From: Corythucha ciliata
Lineage: Eukaryota; Arthropoda; Insecta; Hemiptera; Tingidae
Length of the DNA stretch: 64,000 bases
Assembly (NCBI GenBank): GCA_038030265.1
Contig: CM075943.1
Location: 9,052,001 to 9,116,000 of the forward strand
Direction: 5' to 3'
Shown here: positions 23,000 to 31,060 of the stretch, piece after piece
Position numbering within the stretch: position 1 is the stretch's first letter
How the letters are laid out: every line of letters starts with the position of its first letter
Translations under genes and position numbers: made by a program
The notes under the pieces: model-generated
The model's database searches: none
What the model saw: only the letters and a program-made list of their open reading frames with translations
What the model was told of the DNA's origin: nothing

Positions 23000-23102
23000 T
23001 GTAAAGAAAACGAGAAAGATAATTTCGAGAACTTTTTTATATTTTTAATAACAATCCAAATCCCCCTCCTTTTTATTCCTCAAAATCATATGTCCCATTA
23101 CA
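23000..23102 (-). repeat. Left LTR (3' LTR of the element)
   Basis: Starts TGTAAAG and ends ATTACA, so it has TG...CA ends. It matches the right LTR except for one C in a homopolymer. At ~103 bp it is very short for a Ty3/gypsy LTR. Confidence 0.95.
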
Positions 23103-25487
23103 TCCTCCTTTCTGTCACGGACGATAGAAGTTCGTTGGTCTCACTACGCGACCATATCTTGTCACGTAAGAAGAGTGATCTTGCCGACGTTCTGGTTCAA
23201 CTGTTGAGTCGGTTGACAGTTCATTTCGAGCTGAAATTCCACCACTGGCTTCTCCCTCAGCAGCCTTTTCTTCTGAGGGACAATCGAAGTCGTTCTGATA
23301 AGGGACAAGCAGTTTTCTATTCCTTCGAAATCTTTGAAACCCACATTCAACTGTGTAGTCTCTATCTGATGGGCCAATTGTGTTCGCCACAACAGTTCCA
23401 TATTGCTTTCTGTCCCGAATCCACACTTTCTCGCCCACATTTAAGTGCCGAAGGTGTCTGGCGTTGTGCCTTCTGTCGAAATAAAATTTTTGTTGTTTTT
23501 TAGTGTTCCTCATCTTCTTCTTATACATATCTAAATCCGGCCACTTGGGAGTTGATGGAGGAAACGGTAACGATGTCCTGATTTTCCTACCGTACAACAG
23601 CTCCGCTGGACTAAAACCTGATTCGAGTGGGGAACTTCTGTAAGCTAACAGACCTTCGTAAAAATCACGATTCTTTTTCAATATGTCTTTTGCAGTCCGA
23701 ACAGCTCTTTCCGCTTGACCGTTAGATTGAGGATACCTGGGACTTGAGGTGACTAGAGTGAAATTGTACAACCGCGAGAATTAAAGAAATTCCGATGAAG
23801 AAAATTGAGGACCATTGTCTGTTCTTAGTGTTATCGGAACACCGTGACGAGAAAATATGCTTTTTAAAGCAACAATCACGTCCTGAGAAGATTGAGATTT
23901 CAGCTCAACAAGCTCAATAAATTTCGAGAAGTAGTCCTGTACTACCAAATAGCTTTTACCTTTGAAAAATAACAAATCACCCCCAAGAACATCCCAAGGA
24001 CCATCCGGCGGATCAGTTGGAAGCAGAGGTTCACATTTTTCTGGAGAATTTCTTAAACATACGGAACAGTTAGATACAATTCACCTTACATCGACAGTGA
24101 TCCCTGGCCACCAAACGCAGTTCCTCGCTCTCAACGTACATTTATGTACTCCCAAATGACCCTGATGGAGAAGGTTCAAGATTTCTCTTCTCATCTCTTT
24201 CGGAACAAAGTACCTCTGACCATGCAAGATTAAGCCGTCAAAAACTGTTAAATTTCCTCTTTCCCTGTAGAAATCAGTGTTTTTGAATTTTTCCCATTCG
24301 CCGGATAAAATACACTCCTTTAAACGCAACGAAACTTCGTCCTTGGCCTGAGATTTTTTTAGAAGGTGTATCCGCCTGTCGCAAACAGGAATTGCCGAAA
24401 CGACTGACGCCACGTGAAGCTCTGTTTCGTCAAGGGCATCTTTATGATCAACGCCATCTTCTACGGGAAAACGAGAAAGGGCATCAGGCAGGGCAAAATC
24501 TTTACCCTTAACGTGTTGAATTTCGAAATCAAAGTTTAGAAGTCAAAGTTTAGCTGTCTGAATCTTTGTAACCGAGCAGACAGTTCACCGATAGGTTTCT
24601 GACCCAAAATTTGAATTAATGGCCTGTGATCGGTCAGTAAAAGAAAACTTTTACCAATAATGTAAGGCGAGAAACGCTCACAGGCCCAAGTAACCGCTAA
24701 CGCCTCTTTTTCAATTTGAGCGTACCTCGTTTCGACCGAACTTAAACACCTAGAGGCGTATTGCACAGGGAACCATTTTCCACGAGCCCTCTGTTCCAGA
24801 ACAGCCCCTATGCCAAAGTTAGACGCGTCTGCACAGACTCTTGTTACTCTTTGGCTGTCGTACAAAACCAGACTTGTTGAGGTGGAGATTATTTCTTTGA
24901 TCTCATTGAAACTTTTTTCGTGTACAGTTGTCCACGCCCATTCCGTTTTGGTGCTCAATAACTCCCGAATCAGTTTGCCAGATTCCGACAAGCGGGGATA
25001 GAATTTGCTCAAATAGTTCAGCATACCGATAAAGCACCTCAGGGATTTGCGATTAGTTGGTGACGGCATTTCCCGAATAGCCTTGACTTTATCTGGTGCC
25101 GGAAATACGTACCCGTTCTCAAGTACGTGACCTAGGAAAGTCAATTTTTTAACGTTAAACTCACATTTATCCTTATTGAGGGTTAGGCCTTTTTGTTTAA
25201 ATTTTTCCAAAAGAAGTTTGAGTCTATCGTCATGCTCTTTTTGACTCTTTCCGAAAACCAAGAAGTCGTCCATCTGGTTGACAACCCCATCTAACCCCTT
25301 TACAATTTCCGACATCCGTTTTTGATAGTGCTCCTGCGAGCTGGATAAGCCAAATGGAAGACGCCTGTAATAATACCTCCCAAATGGTGTTATAAACGTC
25401 GTGAGAAGGGCACTTTCTTCATCTAGGGCAACCTGCCAGAAACCACTATTTGCATCGAGTTTCGAAAAGAACGTGGCACCCCTCAAT

Positions 25488-25928
25488 GGAGAACTTGCAT
25501 GAATCTCAGATTGGGTAGAAAAGCATACCGGTGATTTGACCCGTGAACTGAAGGATAACAACGGAAGTTGCAACCCGATTGGTGCGTTTTCAGATTTTTA
25601 AAAAAGGTTCAAAGTTCTTCAGAAGAGGATGGATGGTGCGAGGGGAAATGACGTAAATACTTACTTGTGAAGCATTTGAGGGAACTCTAAAATTGTTTGT
25701 TTACAAATAACATGAAAAATGTCCCCCCATTAAACTCGTCTAACCCCCTCTTCCCCGCATCATCAATTTCAATAAGTAAGTTTTTACGTAATCGAACCAC
25801 CACTCAAAATTTTTAAAAATTCCCTAAAAACGCATCCTTGACTGATTTCAAAGTTTAATGTGAGCAATAGACTTGTGGAAGAGCCCTCTTTAAGCAACAC
25901 CAACTTTTGAAAAATGTGCAAGTTCCCC
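25488..25928. mobile_element. 441-bp TIR element inside the RT domain
   Basis: It splits the RT between the block ending in AKW and the FFSKLD block. The ends GGAGAACTTGCA and TGCAAGTTCCCC are 12-bp inverted repeats with one mismatch. AT flanks both sides (25486-25487, 25929-25930). Removing 443 bp, which is the element plus one AT, brings the two RT halves into the same frame. The interior is non-coding. The superfamily is not recognised, and the 2-bp AT duplication does not distinguish TA-targeting families well. Confidence 0.85.
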
Positions 25929-26678
25929 ATTTGGCCAAAGTTTCATCGACGGCTGGCAGGATAGTTCGTTCCCTTTGTACGAATTTATTTAACTCTGTGT
26001 AGTCTGTACACAGCCTAATTTGATTGTTTTTCTTTGGAACGACAACAATTGGTGCGCACCAGTCAGTTGGCTGAGACACTGGCGTAATCACACCTTTTTC
26101 CACCATGGAAGCGAGCTCCTCTTTCAGCTTGTCTCTTAGTGGTTCGGGAACCCGCCTTGGGCAAGAAACCGAATACGGTTCGGACGAAGCTTTCAACTTT
26201 ATTTTATATGGTATGCCAGACAACCGCCCCAAACCGGTAAAAACTTCTGGGAACCGTTGGAAGACATCTAATTCTGACCGAACCTCCCTAATTTCGCTTT
26301 TCAGAAGAGAAAATGTGACTATAGGCTTTCTGCCGAGAAGGGGTTCCCTCTGCCCATAAACGACGTAAAACGGTTCAGTAACCTTTGTACCGTTTCTGAA
26401 AAGGTCGACTATAACTTTTCCTTTTACATTCAATTGGATATTTCCAGGCCCTCTAAGAATAGAAGAAGTCGGACGAATTTTTAGACCAAGTGAGTCGGCT
26501 AACGAGCACCCCATGACACTTACGTCGGCCCCGGTATCGATTTTGAACGCTATCTGCTTTGTCTTTACTTCTAAAGTTACGTAAAAAGCATTGTTACATA
26601 CATCAACCATCTTACGATTTTCTTCGACTCGAATCGTTCCCAAAGAATAGTTATGAACGTTGGCATCGCCGGAATGCT

Positions 26679-27521
26679 CTATTTCGCGAATGGTTTTCCC
26701 AGACTACATGCCGGTTTTACATGGCCTTCTTTTCCACAGTTGAAACAAGTTAATTTTCGAGCAGAACACGCTTCCTCACTGTGTGTGTCTAAACGACCGC
26801 ATCTGAAACATTTACGAGTATGAACTTTTTCCTTTTCTCTTGGTGACCAATACTTGAGCTTCCTGTTCTCTTCTACAGACTGTTCACTTTGACCTCTGAC
26901 CTCGTCTTGTTGAGTTTCAATCGACTCGGAAAAACGAATTTTCTCAATCGCTTGTTCAACTGTTAAATTTTCGACCAACTGTAATTTGCTCGACAAGCTC
27001 CTGTCGGCTAAGCCTGTAACTAGCTTTATGAGAAGCATATCATTCCCAAAACTACAGGTTTGGCAGGTGCATTGACACCTATCTTTCAGGGAATAGAGGG
27101 CATTGATGTAGCTACTGACAGTTTCCCCTGGCGTCTGATCGAGCCTTAGGAACTTAGCTCTTTCGAAGAATAAATTTGTCTTCACTTTAAAATGACCATC
27201 AAGTGTGTCTTTTACAATTTTATAACTTGTTCGAGCCTCGGGTGGTAACCCCAAAGACGAGAGTAGATCATCGCCCTCTTCTCCTAAACAATAGACAAGG
27301 GTATTAGTTTGCTGTTCCTCACTTTTATCCGAAAGACCCGAGGCGGATCGAAAAGCTTCAAAACGACGACTCCATCGGGACCACTTTGCCGGCTCCCGCA
27401 AGTCAAAACTCTCCGGTGGCTGGACCGAATACGACGACGACCCTGCCGATTCGTTCGAAGGCTGTCGCGGCACTCTTTCCAGTGCTGCAACGAGCGCTGA
27501 TACTAAGTCCTCCGCATTCAT
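26679..27521 (-). CDS. Gag polyprotein of the Ty3/gypsy element
   Basis: A 280-codon intact frame that starts with ATG 78 bp after the LTR edge, and the only good start after the primer region. The N-terminal part has the capsid-like PAKWSRWSRRFEAFRSASGL block seen in retrotransposon Gag proteins, followed by a helical region. Two zinc-knuckle-like motifs sit near the C-terminus. CFRCGRLDTHSEEAC has one extra residue before the histidine. CFNCGKEGHVKPAC is a canonical CCHC knuckle. Gag packages the RNA into virus-like particles. The frame ends at TAG (26681-26679), 13 bases after a slippery heptamer that leads into pol. Unlike pol, gag is undamaged. Confidence 0.9.
   Translation of the reverse strand: MNAEDLVSALVAALERVPRQPSNESAGSSSYSVQPPESFDLREPAKWSRWSRRFEAFRSASGLSDKSEEQQTNTLVYCLGEEGDDLLSSLGLPPEARTSYKIVKDTLDGHFKVKTNLFFERAKFLRLDQTPGETVSSYINALYSLKDRCQCTCQTCSFGNDMLLIKLVTGLADRSLSSKLQLVENLTVEQAIEKIRFSESIETQQDEVRGQSEQSVEENRKLKYWSPREKEKVHTRKCFRCGRLDTHSEEACSARKLTCFNCGKEGHVKPACSLGKPFAK
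26694..26700 (-). promoter_or_regulatory. -1 ribosomal frameshift heptamer (GGGAAAA)
   Basis: On the sense strand the gag frame reads CTG GGA AAA CCA, giving the canonical X XXY YYZ heptamer G GGA AAA. Slipping one base back enters the open pol frame, whose nearest upstream stop (TAG) lies just before the heptamer. The gag stop is 13 nt downstream. A downstream pseudoknot was not evaluated. Confidence 0.8.
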
Positions 27522-27534
27522 TTTCTTTGACTAA

Positions 27535-27603
27535 GCTGCCACCATGTAATTCGCCAGTCTCTTCGGAGGCGTGGGTTCGAATCCCACCGCTGCCACCATG
27601 TAA
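27535..27603 (-). other. Duplicated primer site enclosing a 45-nt tRNA-Leu 3' half
   Basis: On the plus strand 27554-27598 reads like the 3' half of a tRNA-Leu: the end of the anticodon stem, a long variable arm (TCTCTTCGGAGGC), T-arm (GTGGGTTCGAATCCCAC), acceptor strand and the non-genomic CCA. The CCA abuts the LTR TG, so it is the primer-binding site extended from the usual ~18 nt to 45 nt. The 15-mer GCTGCCACCATGTAA occurs at 27535-27549 and again at 27589-27603, bracketing the segment. See findings. Confidence 0.85.
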
Positions 27604-27702
27604 AGAAAACGAGAAAGATAATTTCGAGAACTTTTTTATATTTTTAATAACAATCCAAATCCCCCTCCTTTTTATTCCTCAAAATCATATGTCCCCATTA
27701 CA
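27599..27702 (-). repeat. Right LTR (5' LTR of the element)
   Basis: 104-bp partner of the left LTR, directly followed by the CCAAA target duplication. On the element's sense strand it precedes the primer-binding region. It would have to contain the promoter, but no TATA box is obvious in so short a sequence. Confidence 0.95.
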
Positions 27703-27785
27703 CCAAACAAGTAGTTAATTTATGGCTCGTTCCATAAAGGGTTAGTTTGGCTCGTTCCAAACATGTAGTTAAGTTTTAGTCTTTA
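27703..27785 (+). repeat. GGCTCGTTCCAAA repeat, right part
   Basis: Resumption of the array at 22820-22999 after the LTR element. It includes the 5-bp target duplication CCAAA at its start and further GGCTCGTTCC units. Confidence 0.85.
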
Positions 27786-28269
27786 ATTGACACCCTCCTC
27801 ATCACCCCCTTATAGGTGTCCACGTCCTCCGCGTTTTATGTTTAGACTGGTAGTTGTAGCTACAGGTGATTGAAATGCATGTAATATAGTGATCGTGTCT
27901 TTCCATTTCCGTACAGATATTTTGAGGCATCGTTCCTCAGACCAAATATCTCCTTTACTTCTTTAACTTCCGAGGCATCGTTCCCCGGACCAGTTATCTC
28001 TATTTTAATGTAATTGCTAAATTGCATGGTTCGCTCCATGATAAAGATTTTATACTCAAAGAAGTATGAATAGTTTTTTGACTCACCGATAACGCCTTCG
28101 TGCTGCCAAGAAGCTGACATTTTCTATTTTTTTTCTTGATCAGCTGGTTACCTTCTTTTTACTATTCCAAGCGTCTCCGTTTTCTTTCTCTCTCTTTTCC
28201 TCCCTTCTCCCTGCCACCACAGAAAGGCTTCACCCTGGTGGCGCGCAGTCCACCCATACACACTCATAT
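27786..28269. other. No gene recognised
   Basis: The segment GAGGCATCGTTCC occurs twice in direct orientation (about 27923 and 27973). No domain is seen. Confidence 0.5.
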
Positions 28270-28500
28270 TATGTCCCTCTTCGCTTTTAGCGACAATTAG
28301 CACTTTTCTGAGTTTTAGCTGGAAATTAACGTTTTTCTTAAGTGTTTTATATTACCCGCAAAATAGGGGGACTTTTCATGAATTAGGATTTTTTTGGTTC
28401 ACCATACGCAGTACATGAGCGATTTTTCTCAGTTTACTCGTGAATCGCGAATTAGCGGTTTCTTCACCTATTGCCATAAATTGGCGCTTTTTTTTTTTTC
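28270..28500 (+). repeat. Family-1 minisatellite
   Basis: Degenerate GCGAATTAGCG/TTTTTCTCAGTTT units followed by a T-rich run. Confidence 0.65.
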
Positions 28501-28619
28501 TTCTTTCTTTCAATTTCTGTGCCCCCTCGCCCCCGAAACAGCTAATCCCCGAGTCACCTTTCTCTTCTTTGTGGTTTTGTTCACACCGATGGCTAGAACA
28601 TGTGGTTTTCATAAGCTTT

Positions 28620-29130
28620 AAACCCACATTTCGGGGATTTGGCACTTTAAAAAGTCCACTTTTGTGGGTTTGACCCTTTCAACGCCCTAAATTTTGTGGA
28701 TTTAGATGTCACAACACCCAATTCCATTTTGGTTCCGCTTACCCAAAAAGCCAATTTTGCAGGACTACGTCCATAAGCCTATCTCAGTGTATGGCCCTTT
28801 CAAAACTGAAGTTTTTTTAGACTTGGCATTCAAAAAAACCAATTTCGCAGTTTTTGAACATAAAAAAAACAAATTTCTCATGATTGACTCCCCATAAGGC
28901 GCAATTTCGCGGGGTTTGTCCGAAAAAACAATTTTGTAGGTTTGTCCCTATTTTCACGGGGTATAAAAAGGTCATTTCGCATGTTTGGGGGCTTCATGAA
29001 GCAATTCCGGGCGTTGGCTCAATAAAAACCAAACCAATTTACCGTGTCGCTCACCCGAAAAAGCGCAATTTGGCGGGTTTCGCTGCATCAAAAACAAAAT
29101 TTCACACTATTGATCCCTTCGCAGTAACTC
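28620..29130 (+). repeat. Family-3 degenerate minisatellite (~30 bp)
   Basis: Units resembling AATTTCGCGGGTTTGTCCCT followed by AAAAA. Related units occur at 36040-36125, 45720-46000 and 59050-59400. No coding capacity. Confidence 0.65.
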
Positions 29131-29310
29131 TCATACCACCCATGTGGGAACTGCGAAGGGAAGTCTGCCAGAAAAAAGAGTGAGTTGTGGATCGATAATT
29201 TTTAGAGAAGCGAATTTAAAGTTAAAGAACCCATTAATTTTTTTTCGATTCAGGAGGAATGCTGCTCCCCCAACCAGACCATTGAGGGAGCATTCGCTCT
29301 CCCTGAACCC

Positions 29311-29326
29311 CACTTCCGCCGCCACT
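29311..29326 (-). mobile_element. hAT-like terminus, reverse orientation
   Basis: CACTTCCGCCGCCACT is the reverse complement of the AGTGGCGGCGGAAGTS ends at 21468 and 63261. It may close a non-autonomous element that contains the two minisatellites just upstream. Confidence 0.55.
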
Positions 29327-30120
29327 AGACTTTCATGAAACAAAAAGGGGAATGTTTCACAGAATTGAAAAAGTTTCAAAACATTTTGTTTCAAGAAACT
29401 CTATTTCTGAAACAAAACTCTTTCCCATCTCGAGTCGGTAAAGATCAAAGAAAGTTGCAGTTTCATGAAACCAGGGCCGGATCTTGTTTTTTGCCGCCCC
29501 GGGGCTGATTTGTTTTTTGCCGCTCCATGCGGCTAACCCCCCCCCCCTTCCGACAAATTTCCTTCAAGGCTTGTGGAGTCAAGCAAGTAACGAGAGAATG
29601 GATTGTACAAGTTACTTGGGGGAAAACTATGTTTCTTCTACCTGGCGGAAAACCCTCGAGTTGACGGCCACCCCAGAAAGATGAAATTTTAGCTTTTCGT
29701 GATGAACGCGAATGACGCCGGGAGTTTGGACCCACCAGACAATTATGAAAATTGCCACTGGACTACGATCTCCAGCTCAACTCGGCAAAGCCGAGCGAAC
29801 CGTGTTGATGTTTCAACTGGGCAGCGGCGTCCAGCCACAATTTAACTTCCTCAGGCCCTGTTTTACCTTCACGGTTCTCTTCAGCCATGGCGGTGAGCAG
29901 CCGGGTCCTCCTTGATTCGGGTTTTAGGGCAACCCAGAGTGCCTCGGTTCGAATCCCCCTCAGAGCTTGTTGTTGGTGAGGGGGGAGTCAATCAGCTGGT
30001 AAAGTTGAGAAGTTTCTATTCAGTGGGGGGAATGAATGTCCAGTTCATCGACTGAATAGTCAATCATAATCATTCAAGGGTCGCATTTTTCGGCTCATCA
30101 AGTCAGATTAGACATGATTC
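29327..30120. other. No gene; palindromic TTTCATGAAA motifs and a SINE-like B box
   Basis: TTTCATGAAAC occurs at 29332 and 29461, bracketing GAAACAAAA-type repeats. Another end-like sequence, CAGGGCCGGATCTTG, starts at 29472. A perfect pol III B box (GGTTCGAATCC) is at 29946-29956, with only a weak A-box candidate ~58 bp upstream (TGGCGGTGAGCAG). Confidence 0.4.
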
Positions 30121-31060
30121 ATGAGTTATATGCCATCATCACTTTGGATATTTTTAGGATACGCGAATCGCCTGCAGTTTGGCCATTTTTAGGGCGTCGA
30201 GACTCAGTTTGGCCATTTTTGAAGCAGGAATGGCGAGTTTCTCCATTACCCGAGCTCGAATGCTCCGAGTAGCTATTTTTAGTGTGTGATCAGCCAGTCA
30301 ATTAATTTCATAGCGCAAGAGTAGTCAGTTCAGTAGCCATTTTAAAAGCGCTAATCGTCATTTCGTTGCCTCTATGTGCATAGAAGGTAAATGATCTGCT
30401 AGGCAGTACGAGAATGCAATTTTTAGGGCGTGAATAGCCTGTTTTGCTATTTTGAGGGCACGCATCGTCAGAAACGACAGAGGCGTGAAGGCTCAGTTTG
30501 GAAATTTTTGACGCGCAAATGGTTGATTTTACCAGTTTCAGGACTTGAATCTTCTGTTTGTTTAGGCCGTTTCAAAGCGCGAATCGTCAGTTTTATCCAT
30601 GATATACAGGCCGCTTACAGTCAACATTGACCATTTCAGAAGGGTAAATAGCCAATTTGGCTATTTTTAGGGGGGAAACTGTCAGTATACTATAGTCATT
30701 TCTAGGGGTGAACTGTGTGAACGTTGTGATAGTTTCAGGACTCAAATTGATCATTTTAGTCATGTTATGTAGGGTACAAATTCAGTTTAGATTTATGATT
30801 TATTATGAAGGCTTGAATCGTCAGTTTAGCGATTTTTAGGGCACACAGAGTCAGTTTGACTATTTTTAGACTGGAAATCACCAGTTTCGCTATTTTGGGG
30901 TTGCAAATAGCCAGTTGAGCCATTGGGAACGCGAGTATAGTCAGTTTTTTGCCGTTTCCATGGTGGAAATAGAGCTAAAGTTTATCTGTTTTTAGGCAGC
31001 AAAGGACCTTCAAGCCATTTTTAGTAGAGCGAAGAACAGAATTTTCAAGCCACTCCGTTG
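30121..31060 (+). repeat. Family-2 degenerate minisatellite (~30 bp)
   Basis: About 25-30 diverged units of the form GCGAATCGTCAGTTTGGCCA followed by TTTTTAGGGC. The unit differs from families 1 and 3 but has a similar length and A/T-run layout. No coding capacity. Confidence 0.75.

Larger units (their letters stand above)
23115..26700 (-). pseudogene. Pol of the Ty3/gypsy element (PR-RT-RH-IN), disrupted
   Basis: Order on the minus strand: protease with FKIDTGADVSVMG, then the start of RT (26700-25930). A 441-bp insertion follows. RT resumes with FSKLDANSGFWQV and VNQMDDFLVFG, where the catalytic motif is QMDD and not the usual YxDD. RNase H follows (VCADASNFGIGAVL, LLTDHRPLI). A 14-bp tandem duplication near 24531-24558 breaks the frame. 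The integrase zinc finger (HQGHLGVHKC) comes next, then an in-frame TGA near 24079, a core with LRTDNGPQF, an in-frame TAA near 23779, and a third segment with NGQAERA holding the catalytic glutamate. Subtracting the insertion and duplication leaves a single frame, so the lesions are few and discrete. This copy cannot make active enzyme. Confidence 0.92.
23000..27702 (-). mobile_element. Ty3/gypsy LTR retrotransposon with 103-bp LTRs
   Basis: Complete in outline: LTRs at 23000-23102 and 27599-27702, a 5-bp target duplication CCAAA (22995-22999 and 27703-27707), a primer-binding region next to the right (5') LTR, gag at 27521-26679, then pol in a -1 frame. The LTRs differ only by one base in a C run, implying recent insertion. 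Pol is broken by a 441-bp insertion, a 14-bp tandem duplication and two in-frame stops. Gag/pol features (two zinc knuckles, a K02A2.6-like pol layout, no envelope) suggest the Mag-like part of Ty3/gypsy. The clade call is tentative. Confidence 0.95.

Noticed and set aside
27554..27598. A genomic tRNA gene fragment
   Set aside because: It includes the non-genomic CCA directly against the LTR TG and lies exactly at the primer site, so it is a copy of the primer tRNA and not a host tRNA gene.
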